From MWCR01 sp049325475 (lineage in GTDB: Bacteria; Patescibacteriota; Patescibacteriia; 2-12-FULL-60-25): a stretch of 64,000 nucleotides of DNA. Shown here piece after piece: positions 48,153 through 56,260 of this stretch. The first letter of the stretch is position 1. Each line of letters opens with the position of its first letter. The stretch is from positions 29,566-93,565 of the forward strand of contig JBMOLN010000003.1 of assembly GCA_049325475.1 (NCBI GenBank), written 5' to 3'. Under the pieces are notes generated by a model, which saw nothing but the letters and a program-made list of their open reading frames with translations, searched no databases and was not told the origin of the DNA. The position numbers and the translations under genes were made by a program.

Positions 48153-48629
48153 ATGTTACATATCAGATTGACTCGTATTGGCAAAAAGAAACAACCCGAA
48201 TATCGCGTGATTGTTTGTGAAAAGGCGCGCGATCCATGGGGCAGGGCTAAGGAAATTCTGGGTCATTACAACCCTTTAACGAATCCGGCAACAATTAATC
48301 TTAAAAAAGATAGAATTGAGTATTGGATCAACAATGGAGCACAATGTTCGGAAACGGTTTGGAACCTTTTAGTTGATCAAGGAATTGTAAAGGGTGATAA
48401 GAAAAAGACTATCAAGATTTCTGATAAACGAAGAGAAGCCTTGGCTAAAAAACAACCCAAACAAGAAAAACCGGCAGAGGCTCCAAAGGCAGCTCCGGCA
48501 ACGGAAGCACCCAAGGCGGAAAAGCCGGCAGAGGCTCCGGCGGAAGCTGAAAAGCCGGTAGAAGCTGAACCCGCCATGGAGGCTCCGGAAGAAGAAAAGC
48601 CCGCAGATGAAGCTCAAAAAAGCGAATAA
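48153..48629 (+). CDS. rpsP: Ribosomal protein bS16 with long acidic tail
   Basis: The first ~85 residues are a normal bS16 (MLHIRLTRIGKKKQPEYRVI, ILGHYNP, VWNLLVDQGIVKGDK), a small-subunit assembly protein. After residue ~95 comes a ~60-residue low-complexity tail of Ala/Pro/Glu/Lys (QEKPAEAPKAAP and the like) not present in model bacteria but seen in some CPR and other lineages. It heads the conserved rpsP-khpA-trmD cluster. rimM and rplS are missing from this cluster. Confidence 0.94.
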   Translation: MLHIRLTRIGKKKQPEYRVIVCEKARDPWGRAKEILGHYNPLTNPATINLKKDRIEYWINNGAQCSETVWNLLVDQGIVKGDKKKTIKISDKRREALAKKQPKQEKPAEAPKAAPATEAPKAEKPAEAPAEAEKPVEAEPAMEAPEEEKPADEAQKSE

Positions 48630-48630
48630 A

Positions 48631-48659
48631 ATAAAAAAGGGCAAATAAGCCCTTTTTTG
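48631..48659 (+). terminator. Terminator of rpsP
   Basis: AAAAAAGGGC-AAATA-AGCCCTTTTTT. Confidence 0.85.
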
Positions 48660-48677
48660 ATATTTTACGAGTTAATA

Positions 48678-48706
48678 TTGACAAAAGCGGGTTTTTGTTG
48701 TAGAGT
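48678..48706 (+). promoter_or_regulatory. Promoter of khpA with a long leader
   Basis: TTGACA (48678-48683), a 17-base spacer and TAGAGT (48701-48706). The leader is ~155 nt and holds a CTTGCC...GGCAAG hairpin near 48765. Confidence 0.65.
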
Positions 48707-48869
48707 TATTTACGTTTTAAGCCTGAATGCGGTTTAAAATCAGATGCTTACAATTAATTGTGACTTGCCGGCATTCGTTTTTTGGCAAGCATGCATAGAT
48801 CCGCTAGCCGATATCCGCAGCTTTGCCTATAGCGAACACGGAATCGTTTACGGATAAGAAATTGCCGAT

Positions 48870-49214
48870 ATGGCAGAAGTGTTTAAGGACCAGCAGTTTA
48901 TTGAAAACCTGGTGAAATCCATTGTGAATCACCCGGAAGATGTTCGCACCGAAAGAACGGTTGACGAACGCGGAGTATTAATTACGCTTCATATCAATCA
49001 AGAGGATATGGGCTATGTAATCGGCCGCCAGGGCCAGACCGCACGTGCTTTGCGTATCTTGCTTAAGACGGTCGGAGCCAAAGAAAATGCACGCGTAAAT
49101 CTTAAGATTTATGAACCTGAAGGCGCCCGCAAGGCCCATCATGAATCACGCGGCACAGAAGGCGAAAAGGATTCCTCGGTTATGGATCAGGATTTAGCTG
49201 ATCTGGGAATATAA
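48870..49214 (+). CDS. khpA: KhpA-type KH-domain RNA-binding protein
   Basis: KhpA (YlqC) is a small KH-domain protein that binds RNA, in some bacteria as a partner of KhpB/Jag. The 114-residue product has the domain in residues 1-80, with the GxxG-type loop VIGRQGQTARALRILLKTV. A ~30-residue polar tail follows. It is in its usual place between rpsP and trmD but has its own promoter and terminator here. Confidence 0.9.
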   Translation: MAEVFKDQQFIENLVKSIVNHPEDVRTERTVDERGVLITLHINQEDMGYVIGRQGQTARALRILLKTVGAKENARVNLKIYEPEGARKAHHESRGTEGEKDSSVMDQDLADLGI

Positions 49215-49262
49215 CAACATATAACATGTAACACGTAACATATAACTATGTTCGTGTAGAAA

Positions 49263-49298
49263 ACAGAAAGCCGGTGCGAAAGTGCCGGTTTTTTTTGT
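49263..49298 (+). terminator. Terminator of khpA
   Basis: AAAGCCGG-TGCGAAAGTG-CCGGTTTT followed by TTTT. Confidence 0.75.
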
Positions 49299-49382
49299 AT
49301 AGGATTTGCAAGATTATTATCAGGTTGATAAAAAATTTCCTAGACGTTGTACGATGTACGTTGTACGATGTACGTGATATTT

Positions 49383-50063
49383 ATGAAAAATAAAAAACTG
49401 CAGGTTGATGTAATTACAATCTTTCCGGAGATGATCGATAGCTACGCGGGTTTGTCGATTTTAGGCAGAGCGCAAAAAGCAGGGATTTTAAAAGTTGCGG
49501 CGCATGATTTGCGTAAGTGGTCGCGCGATAAACATGGGCATGTTGATGATAAGCCTTTTGGCGGAGGGCCGGGGATGGTAGTTCAGGTTGAACCGGTATA
49601 TAAAGCGCTGAAAGCACTCAAGATCGAACCACGAACAACGAACAACGAACTACGAAAAAAAACCAGAGTTATTTTAACTTCTGCCAAGGGCAAGGTTTTT
49701 ACGCAGAAAGATGCGAAGAGGTTATCCAAATATGATCGTTTGGTTTTTATATGCGGAAGATATGAAGGCGTTGATGAAAGGGTTGCCAAGAAACTGGCGG
49801 ATGAGGAATTATCCATCGGCCAATATGTATTGACAGGCGGAGAGCTAGCGGCTTTGGTCATGACGGATGCCGTTTCTCGAAATATACCCGGAGTTTTGGG
49901 CAAGGAAGAGTCGCTTGCAGAAGAATCTTGGAGTGACGGAGCTAGCAGAGAATATCCGCAATATACGAGGCCGGAGGAGTTTATGGGTTGGAAAGTGCCT
50001 AAAGTTTTGTTATCAGGAGATCATAAAAAAATCGCAGACTGGAGGAAGCGATTGAGCCACTGA
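49383..50063 (+). CDS. trmD: tRNA (guanine-37-N1)-methyltransferase TrmD
   Basis: TrmD methylates G37 next to the anticodon and prevents frameshifting. The 226-residue product has the SPOUT-class motifs: VDVITIFPEMI, HDLRKWSRDKHGHVDDKPFGGGPGMV, FICGRYEGVDERV, SIGQYVLTGGELAALVMTDAVSRNIPGVLG and YTRPEEF...VPKVLLSGDH. A segment IEPRTTNNELRKKTR (near 49625-49665) is an intergenic GAACTACGAA-type repeat in frame. The ATG at 49383 gives the family start; the upstream open frame comes from a GTACGATGTACGTT repeat. Confidence 0.95.
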   Translation: MKNKKLQVDVITIFPEMIDSYAGLSILGRAQKAGILKVAAHDLRKWSRDKHGHVDDKPFGGGPGMVVQVEPVYKALKALKIEPRTTNNELRKKTRVILTSAKGKVFTQKDAKRLSKYDRLVFICGRYEGVDERVAKKLADEELSIGQYVLTGGELAALVMTDAVSRNIPGVLGKEESLAEESWSDGASREYPQYTRPEEFMGWKVPKVLLSGDHKKIADWRKRLSH

Positions 50064-50090
50064 GCTGTTAAGCCACTGAGCTGCTAAGCT

Positions 50091-50498
50091 GATGACTATG
50101 AAATATCTAAAGACAATCAGGCAAAGATTTTTTATGATTTATTTGTCTGGAAACAAGCTCATGAATTTGCAGTGAAAATTTATATTTTTATAAAAAGTTT
50201 TCCTAAAGAATAAATGTATGGATTGACACATAAAATGCGTCGAGCGGCAGTTTCAGTTACAAGTAATATTGCCGAGGGATATGGCAGATTTGGTTTAAAT
50301 GAAAAAATTCAATTTTATCGTACAGCTCAAGCATCTATATTAGAAATACAATCACAATTGTTTATTGCTAGAGATGTCGGGTATCTCACAAAAGAACAAT
50401 TTCAGGAATTATTTCAAGAATCAGAAAGTATAGCGAAGCTGCTTTCTTTATTTATTTCGGGTTTTAAGAAAAAAGCCATCAAGTTTAAAAATACTTGA
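50091..50498 (+). pseudogene. Broken four-helix-bundle (23S rRNA intervening-sequence type) protein gene
   Basis: The downstream 94 codons from the ATG at 50214 encode the second part of a four-helix-bundle protein (LTHKMRRAAVSVTSNIAEGYGR and following). The first part is present upstream in the same frame (KIFYDLFVWKQAHEFAVKIY...FPKE) but is separated by a TAA at 50211-50213, and no start codon lies in frame before it. Homologues read straight through this point. A GAA-like codon has probably become TAA. The shorter ORF might still be translated. Confidence 0.75.
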
Positions 50499-50534
50499 AA
50501 GCCTGCGGGTTTAGAAACTTAAAGGCTTATAGGT

Positions 50535-51140
50535 TTAGTGGCTTGGTCGCTTTGTGGCTTTGTGTTTCTTTTCCGAAGTGAAAATGTATATCAAACTGGA
50601 GGCGAAAGAAGTAAATGCAAAAGAAAATACCAAGCAAAGGAGCGGACGATAGCTGTATTGATAAGCAATGAATCCGCCCAAGACGGCGGCAATACCCAAT
50701 CCGAAAGTCGTAAAAAGGTTGCGGGTGTGTGAAAAAGCTTCAAGGGAAACCGTGTCGGTTAGTTTTTCATGGGTAAGCTTGTGCCAAGCGATCTTCATGA
50801 TTCCAAAAGCCATACCGATAAAAATTTGAATCAAATAAATATCGGTCATTGTTTTGGCATACATATATAGGATCGGCATAACAGCCAGAATCAAAGTGCT
50901 TGCAATCAATCCCAATTTAATACGGACGATTGAAAGGCCATGCTCAATAAAGATGCGGAAAATCCAGCTAAAACCGGCCATTGAAATCAAATAAAAAGTA
51001 TATGCAAGGGCTATGTTGAAAATATTGGAATCGTAAAATTGATCTATAAGAAACAATGGCAAAATCGGCAAAAGCAAGCCATAAGCACAAACTGCCAGTA
51101 AATCAATTAAACCAAGGAGTTTTAAGCGATCAGAGATCAT
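50535..51140 (-). CDS. Half-size MFS-type transporter, second half
   Basis: A 201-residue membrane protein with about six hydrophobic helices, equal to one half of a major-facilitator transporter. Its start overlaps the stop of the upstream 51137-51721 gene by 4 bases (ATGA), so both halves are made from one mRNA. The two proteins share the pattern of a middle helix I(Y/F)(L/V)IQ(I/M) followed by a Gly-rich helix and a late helix with GGFIA. They probably assemble as a heterodimer. The substrate is unknown. Confidence 0.75.
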   Translation of the reverse strand: MISDRLKLLGLIDLLAVCAYGLLLPILPLFLIDQFYDSNIFNIALAYTFYLISMAGFSWIFRIFIEHGLSIVRIKLGLIASTLILAVMPILYMYAKTMTDIYLIQIFIGMAFGIMKIAWHKLTHEKLTDTVSLEAFSHTRNLFTTFGLGIAAVLGGFIAYQYSYRPLLCLVFSFAFTSFASSLIYIFTSEKKHKATKRPSH

Positions 51141-51721
51141 ATATTTTTATACTTGCTATTTAAACCAAAACGCCAATAAATTGATGCCATGAAAATTGCG
51201 GCAAAAAATAAAGTGATGCCCACATAAAACAGAAGCGCTTTCATGCCTTGAGTTTGGGCGATGAAGCCGCCCAATGCCGCGATTCCGGCCGAAATTAAAG
51301 CGCCGGTCGTGCTAAACGGTTCCCATTTTGTCGGTTGCATTTTACAAGTTAAGCCGATCAATCTGGACCAAGCCGGTTCGGAAAAAGCGATGCCGATTCC
51401 ATAAATCATTTGAATAACAAAGATATCCAGCATGTCGCGGGAGAGAAGATAAAGAAACGGCGTCAGAGCAACCAATGCGCTGCCAAACCAAAGCAAGCTT
51501 TGCGCACGCCAGCCTTTACTGTCTCCGGATGTTGAGAGCAGAGTAAAAGGCCGCAGAATGCCCACTGTCAGCAAATAAATTCCTTCGGCCAAGCCGATTG
51601 TAAACAGGTTGGCGTTGGGGATCTGTTCTTTTAAGAATAAAGCAAATATTGGCGTTAATAAGCCAAACGCCATTAAATAAAACATGTCTCCTTGTATTGC
51701 AGTCCGTATCCAGCGGTTCAT
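51137..51721 (-). CDS. Half-size MFS-type transporter, first half
   Basis: A ~194-residue membrane protein with about six hydrophobic helices (FYLMAFGLLTPIFALFL and others; MIYGIGIAFSEPAWSRLIG; GALISAGIAALGGFIAQT). It is paralogous to the downstream half with which it overlaps by 4 bases. The ATG at 51721 follows a TATAAT box by 7 bases, so the mRNA is leaderless; the longer in-frame start at 51754 would lie upstream of the promoter. Together the pair make a full 12-helix transporter in two chains. Confidence 0.75.
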   Translation of the reverse strand: MNRWIRTAIQGDMFYLMAFGLLTPIFALFLKEQIPNANLFTIGLAEGIYLLTVGILRPFTLLSTSGDSKGWRAQSLLWFGSALVALTPFLYLLSRDMLDIFVIQMIYGIGIAFSEPAWSRLIGLTCKMQPTKWEPFSTTGALISAGIAALGGFIAQTQGMKALLFYVGITLFFAAIFMASIYWRFGLNSKYKNI

Positions 51722-51728
51722 GTTCAAT

Positions 51729-51734
51729 ATTATA
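51729..51734 (-). promoter_or_regulatory. -10 box of the split-transporter operon (leaderless)
   Basis: TATAAT on the minus strand, ending 7 bases before the ATG. Confidence 0.6.
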
Positions 51735-51879
51735 TCATAATATTGAATTAGCAATTAGCATTAAGCAATTAGCAATCATTTTTATGATTTACAATCTGGA
51801 TTACTACTGCTAGATTAATACATATACAGTATATAGAATTTATTGCTATTTTCTAATTTCTAATTGTCAATTTAGTTAT

Positions 51880-52095
51880 ATGGAGTACGACAAGCAATAT
51901 CAAACATCTTTGGATAAACCAAAGGATGCGGGAGCGGGGGAGAGGAAGGCCATGAAATGGTTCGGGATTATTTTGGCTGCGATAGGATTTGTTTTTATCT
52001 TGGAAAGATTTGTATCTGTATTTGAGATTTTACGCTGGTGGCCGTTTTTACTGATCGTTATCGGCGGGATTTTGATTTGGAAAGCGAAGCAGTAA
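51880..52095 (+). CDS. Small two-helix membrane protein (DUF5668/LiaF-N type)
   Basis: A 71-residue protein with a polar N-terminus and two membrane helices (WFGIILAAIGFVFILERF and WWPFLLIVIGGILIW). The WWPFLLIVIGG motif resembles the LiaI/LiaF-type DUF5668 transmembrane domain found in envelope-stress membrane proteins. Function unknown. It is divergent from the split transporter and has an AT-rich upstream region without a clear Shine-Dalgarno sequence. Confidence 0.65.
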   Translation: MEYDKQYQTSLDKPKDAGAGERKAMKWFGIILAAIGFVFILERFVSVFEILRWWPFLLIVIGGILIWKAKQ

Positions 52096-52304
52096 TAAAT
52101 GCATAATGCATAATGTAAAATGTATAACATAATGCTAAATTCATAAGTTCGAATCCACTTTAAATATAACTATAAGCTTTAAATTTAAAAAGGATTAAGG
52201 ATGGATAACTATTAGCTCGGAAAATGGGCTTTTTTGTTTGTTTTATTTAACAAATATATTTGGCTAAATTAAGCAAAATTTGTTGAGAAATTAAGCAGTA
52301 ACTC

Positions 52305-52333
52305 TTGACAAAATTAACAAAAAATGCTATACT
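52305..52333 (+). promoter_or_regulatory. Strong sigma-70-type promoter
   Basis: TTGACA (52305-52310), exactly 17 bases, TATACT (52328-52333). Confidence 0.75.
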
Positions 52334-52339
52334 AAGTCA

Positions 52340-52537
52340 TTAAGTTGAAAATGCCCAAGCCGTACCTGATGGGGATTTGTAAATTTAATTTGGCTTAACC
52401 CTCCTACGCGTAAAGCTTTGGAGGATACTCCCGAAGGAGAGCGGGATTAAGCATGGCCGATAGTTTTTAGCTGATAGCTGATAGTATGAGGCCAAAGGAA
52501 GGTGATATGAAGCTGCTCTCCGAAGAGTGGTTTTTTT
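52340..52537 (+). ncRNA. Candidate small RNA or attenuator leader (~200 nt)
   Basis: The stretch between the strong promoter and the hairpin at 52510-52537 has no long ORF. It contains several tiny frames (MPKPYLMGICKFNLA from 52351; MKLLSEEWFF from 52507, with GGAAGG before it) and a CCTCCTACGCGTAAAGCTTTGGAGG palindrome. It may be a small RNA, or a leader with attenuation of the GC-rich cluster downstream. Confidence 0.4.
52510..52537 (+). terminator. Terminator or attenuator
   Basis: AGCTGCTCT-CCGA-AGAGTGGTT (9 pairs with G-T wobbles) followed by TTTTT. Confidence 0.55.
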
Positions 52538-52696
52538 GACCATGATTCACACGATTACAAAAGATTAACAGGATTATTATTTTATTGATCGATCAGACTT
52601 TCGCACGGTTAAACGTGAGGGTGTTTGATCGGGGTCTCTGCAGGGCGCAAGGTGCGCACTGGCAAGGGACTCTACGCAAAAAGGAAAAAGAAAAAA

Positions 52697-53257
52697 ATGA
52701 AAAACAAAAAAATGCGGAAGTCGTTGTGCGGCCAGCTCGTTCAGTCATGTCCGGAGCACGTGGTGCTTCGGGATGGTCAGGGAGAATTTGAACTCTCCGG
52801 GCCGTGCAACCAGCCGGACTGTGTGAGCACGGCGTGCCGCAAGGCTGCGGCCAAGGCGGCGCAGCTCGCGGAAATCCGCGAAGTGGCCGACATTTTCGGC
52901 CCGGAAGTGCGAATGACTCGCCCGCTGGACGAGCGGCTCACACGCCGCGAGAGGGCGGATGTGCTGGTCATTGGTACGCCGCTCGCACTGGCTTGCCCGG
53001 AAGCTTCGGCTTTCATGGACAATTTCGGTTTCATCCGGGTTGTTGATGAAGAATGCGGGCGCGTGGATTGCACCAGCCCGGCGTGCCGCGCGCGGCATGA
53101 GTCGGCGACCGGCTCGCTCGAGACTATGGCAAGGCTCGAGGACGAGGACCGCGCAGGCTTGAATGCTCTGTTCGCGGAGCTTGGTCTCTTGCGTGAGCAG
53201 GCCGAGGTCAAGGCCGGAATCGCAACGGCCAAGGAGGGGAAAGCCAAGGCAGGCTGA
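52697..53257 (+). CDS. Hypothetical Cys-containing protein
   Basis: A 186-residue, GC-rich gene product. The N-terminus is very basic (KNKKMRKSLCGQL). It has two Cys groups with similar spacing, GPCNQPDCVSTACRKAA and GRVDCTSPACRARHE, which look like a repeated half-site for metal or structure. The C-terminus is an Ala/Glu/Lys-rich helix. The start at 52697 is chosen from two close ATGs; the in-frame codon at 52625 would add 24 basic residues. No family is recognised. Confidence 0.6.
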   Translation: MKNKKMRKSLCGQLVQSCPEHVVLRDGQGEFELSGPCNQPDCVSTACRKAAAKAAQLAEIREVADIFGPEVRMTRPLDERLTRRERADVLVIGTPLALACPEASAFMDNFGFIRVVDEECGRVDCTSPACRARHESATGSLETMARLEDEDRAGLNALFAELGLLREQAEVKAGIATAKEGKAKAG

Positions 53258-53405
53258 CCCTCACCCCCAGCCCCTCTCCCGCTAGCAAGAGAGGGGTGTC
53301 GACGGTAGTTCATTAATAATCTTAGAGGAGTCGGAAGTTTCAGCTCCTCTGTTGAATTGATTGAGTAACTCGCCCCCAACCCCTCTCTTAAAACAAGAGA
53401 GGGGG
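53258..53405. repeat. Two dispersed CCCTC palindromes
   Basis: CCCTCACCCCCAGCCCCTCT...GAGAGGGGTG (53262-53300) and CCCCCAACCCCTCTCTTAAAACAAGAGAGGGGGG (53372-53406). Confidence 0.65.
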
Positions 53406-53452
53406 GAAAGTTCCGTAATGAATTCAGCAATTTAAATCTTAAAAGGAGGAGT

Positions 53453-53569
53453 ATGACTATTAATTTAGTTCAGCCGTCATTTGGTTATGCGAGCATGTTG
53501 TTTTACTTTCCGATAGGCAATATGTTGCCCAATTACCAATTGCCGGCGCCGAATTTTTTAGCAGGTTAA
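53453..53569 (+). CDS. Small peptide gene with a strong ribosome site
   Basis: A 38-residue peptide (starts MTINLVQPSFGYASM, ends NYQLPAPNFLAG) from the ATG at 53453. AAAAGGAGGAGT directly upstream is a near-ideal Shine-Dalgarno sequence. It is hydrophobic/aromatic with several prolines. Two hairpins follow (CCTCTCACTTAAGTGGGAGG; AACTTCTAAGCAC with GTGCTTGGAAGTT). It could be a leader or small functional peptide. No family is recognised. Confidence 0.45.
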   Translation: MTINLVQPSFGYASMLFYFPIGNMLPNYQLPAPNFLAG

Positions 53570-53672
53570 GGCTTGATACCTCTCACTTAAGTGGGAGGCT
53601 TGAATTAACTTCTAAGCACGGTGCTTGGAAGTTATGAGAGGTCACAAAGGGCGAGAGCCCGAGGAGGATAAA

Positions 53673-54689
53673 ATGTTCAATTTGCAAATTAATTCTGTCA
53701 CCATCGTGTTTGCTAAGTTTTTCTCCGCGGCTGACCGCGAAGCTGCGCTCGCTGCCATCCCCGCGGACACGAAGAGGCTGCTTTTTGTGGACACACCCTC
53801 CACCCCGGAGCTGGCCGAAACGGTCAAGGTTTTGGTGGAGATGGGTGTGGAAGTCCACGTCCGAGATCACCACCGAGGCGAGGGAAGGACGCCTGAGGCG
53901 GTTCAGGCGGTGGAGGCGGTGCTGGGCGAACGCGCCCGCATCGTTGAACGCAAGATTTCGCCCGGATGCGCCGAGCTTGTGGAGCTCGGCGAATTCACCG
54001 GGGAAGGGACGGTCATTGTGGCCGACCCGGACCTGGACGGGCTTGTCGCGGCCATGAAGGCGGCCGGGGCAAGGTATCCCGGGCTGGACGAGGATGCAGA
54101 GGTCTTCGACGTCCGGCCCCGTCAGTCCGCGGATTCGCTTACTCCCTTGGGGTGGACGGTGGTGCGGGCGCTTTCCACGCTCCCGCCGTTCAACCCGCAG
54201 CGCCCGGAGGCCTCGGAGAACGCAAAGCGCGATTTGTTCGCGCAGTTTGTCTCCGTCGCTTCCGGAGACGCTGAGGCGCGAAAAAATATGGAAAACAAGG
54301 TCGCTGTGTACGAGGCGGCCGTGTACGAGGCCGAGAAGCTCGCCAAAGCGGTGAGCTCCCCGTGCAAGCATGTTTCTTTTGTAGATACATGCGGCGCTCC
54401 GAGGCATGACCTCGCAACCCTCACTCGGGCCATGGAGGCTACAGGTGCGGTTGTCACGGTCATGCGCAAGGACACGGGACCGATTGCGTCCGCGCACGGC
54501 GGAGTGCAGTACAGCCTCGCCGTTGTTAAGAAGCACCAGGAGGAGGTTGACCTTCGTTCCTTGGTGCCTGAGGGGAGTGAGAGTTCCCCGGCCGCGGGGC
54601 TGATCTCGAATACATCTTTTCTCCTGCACTGCAGCGAGAAGGTGTGGAATGAGACGGTCCTGCCCGCGCTTCGGGCGCGGTTCGGCTGA
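53673..54689 (+). CDS. DHH-like phosphoesterase family protein (putative)
   Basis: A 338-residue, GC-rich gene product. It has a DHH-type arrangement: VRDHHRG with Asp65-His66-His67, VADPDLDGLVAAM with Asp118, Asp120 and Asp122, and a C-terminal part with SESSPAAGLI as a weak DHHA1-like motif. DHH proteins (RecJ, GdpP, NrnA) hydrolyse phosphodiesters with Mn2+. The first usual Asp motif (D-x-D near the N-terminus) is not clear, so activity is uncertain. GAGGAGGATAAA precedes the ATG at 53673. GC content is higher than in housekeeping genes nearby. Confidence 0.5.
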   Translation: MFNLQINSVTIVFAKFFSAADREAALAAIPADTKRLLFVDTPSTPELAETVKVLVEMGVEVHVRDHHRGEGRTPEAVQAVEAVLGERARIVERKISPGCAELVELGEFTGEGTVIVADPDLDGLVAAMKAAGARYPGLDEDAEVFDVRPRQSADSLTPLGWTVVRALSTLPPFNPQRPEASENAKRDLFAQFVSVASGDAEARKNMENKVAVYEAAVYEAEKLAKAVSSPCKHVSFVDTCGAPRHDLATLTRAMEATGAVVTVMRKDTGPIASAHGGVQYSLAVVKKHQEEVDLRSLVPEGSESSPAAGLISNTSFLLHCSEKVWNETVLPALRARFG

Positions 54690-54854
54690 GTGCAGCCCTC
54701 CCGCCCCTTTCCCCACCTGTTAGGGCAAAGGGGAACTTGTTAAAGAGCAGGCACGCTCTTAACTTTAACTCGGAACCGCAGTGCCTTGCGGTTCCATTCT
54801 GAATCAAGTCCTCGAATGGATCGAGGCTTTGAACATAGAAAAAGAGGAAAAATC

Positions 54855-55799
54855 ATGGGACAGAGGAGCCCGTATGCAAAGCAAGCAATGAATGCGAAGA
54901 TCAAATTTTACAACTATGTAAGGAAATTTGGTTTTCTGACGACCGAAGAAGGGGATGATATCTATATCCCTGCTCAATTTGTAAGGTGCAAACACCTTGT
55001 TCCGGGGGCTGAAGTCAGGATCGTGGTGCAGCTAAATAAAAGTAATCGCCGTGACAAATGGTGGTTGCGGGATCTGGTTTGCGCAGCTTGCGCAAATCAA
55101 CGTAAGAAAATCCGCGAGGAGGTGGAAGCTGATATTAAGAAACTAGCGCCAGGGACCGTTAAGGTGACTTGGCGAAGCAGGAGCCATGAGGTCGGTTCGT
55201 CGGTTTTGTTCTGGATGAGGCATGTAGATCCGGCACAACGGACACCGGCCATTCTCAAAGAGACAATGGAGGCGGAAGCGGCGCGTGAGCTACTTGAAAG
55301 CACCATTAAAAAAATAACTCAGCAGTTGCCGGAAGTTTCGTCATTCGTTGACGCTACGGAGCGGCACAATAAGCTGATGTCCGAGCTTAAGTCGCGTTTG
55401 CCGCCGACTAAGATGGTTAGGCGGTACGCTACGAATCCCTACTCCATCTACGATGGGGATTCGGACATTAGTGATGATTCATGGTTGGAGAGGGCTGATG
55501 GCCTTCAACCAAAAGATATGGCCACTCAAGAAGAAAAAGTAGCTTTGGAAGAGTATCTTTCTATTTATCCAAATCACATGCAACTCGAGCAAAAACTCAA
55601 GGATATGAGGCGTGAGTGGCGTGTGAACATCTTGTGGGGCTTGGGGCCGCGCCCGGGGTTGGAGATATGTCCTTGGATCGAGGGAAAGGAGTTGGCGCTT
55701 GACTGCACTTGCCCTACGGCCAGTGCCGTTTTCAACGCAGCAGAAACATTTCTAAATTCTGTTGCGCGAACTTTTCAAAAAAGGGTAAGCGCATCCTGA
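54855..55799 (+). CDS. Hypothetical protein with N-terminal cold-shock-like domain
   Basis: A 314-residue product. Residues about 12-60 (AKIKFYNYVRKFGFLTTEEG, DDIYIPAQFVR, GAEVRIVVQ) follow the cold-shock-domain pattern (K-x-F-N, GFGF, D-x-F-V-H), with some nucleic-acid-binding aromatics changed. The rest is helical and charged, with a Cys-containing end (CPWIEGKELALDCTCP). It may bind RNA or DNA. GAGGAAAAATC lies before the ATG at 54855; the open frame to 54786 is not needed. Confidence 0.55.
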   Translation: MGQRSPYAKQAMNAKIKFYNYVRKFGFLTTEEGDDIYIPAQFVRCKHLVPGAEVRIVVQLNKSNRRDKWWLRDLVCAACANQRKKIREEVEADIKKLAPGTVKVTWRSRSHEVGSSVLFWMRHVDPAQRTPAILKETMEAEAARELLESTIKKITQQLPEVSSFVDATERHNKLMSELKSRLPPTKMVRRYATNPYSIYDGDSDISDDSWLERADGLQPKDMATQEEKVALEEYLSIYPNHMQLEQKLKDMRREWRVNILWGLGPRPGLEICPWIEGKELALDCTCPTASAVFNAAETFLNSVARTFQKRVSAS

Positions 55800-55879
55800 A
55801 ACTCTAATCTGGGACAAGTCACTCATTCAGAACAGCGAAGAATCTCGCAATAGCGAGACGAAAACGGAGGAGAAAGAAA

Positions 55880-56260
55880 ATGGATGATCTTTCGCAATAC
55901 AAGTCGCTGGAGGAGCTGGAGCGTTTTAGAAACGATTTGCGGAGAGCGCAACAGGGGTACCCGTCCTGCTGTGAGCTGGGGCGCGATCCGCTCGGCGGGA
56001 GTCAGTATCGGGTCCTTCAGGAGTACGATAGGCGCATCGCTCGCGTAGAGGCGGAGATTGCTAGGCGTAAGCAGGTGACGCGCAGTGCGCGTATCGCAAA
56101 GCTTATCAAGGCCATGAATCTCCTGAACGAGTACGCCATGGAGATTGAAGGCCGGCTCAGGGATCAGCATTCGCCGGAGTACGTCGCGTTGCGCAGAGAG
56201 ATGCTCGGCGAGACGATGGCGGAGTTGCGTAGCCTGATCGAGGAATTGGAGCGTGCTTAG
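55880..56260 (+). CDS. Hypothetical coiled-coil protein
   Basis: A 126-residue helical protein with long heptads (YDRRIARVEAEIARRKQVTR; LRREMLGETMAELRSLIEEL). CGGAGGAGAAAGAAA precedes the ATG. Its last codons overlap the start of the next gene (GTG at 56253) by 8 bases, showing an operon with coupled translation. No family is recognised. Confidence 0.65.
   Translation: MDDLSQYKSLEELERFRNDLRRAQQGYPSCCELGRDPLGGSQYRVLQEYDRRIARVEAEIARRKQVTRSARIAKLIKAMNLLNEYAMEIEGRLRDQHSPEYVALRREMLGETMAELRSLIEELERA

Noticed and set aside
50214..50498. A normal 94-residue gene
   Set aside because: The upstream in-frame sequence clearly encodes the missing N-terminal part of the family, so a broken gene is the better call.
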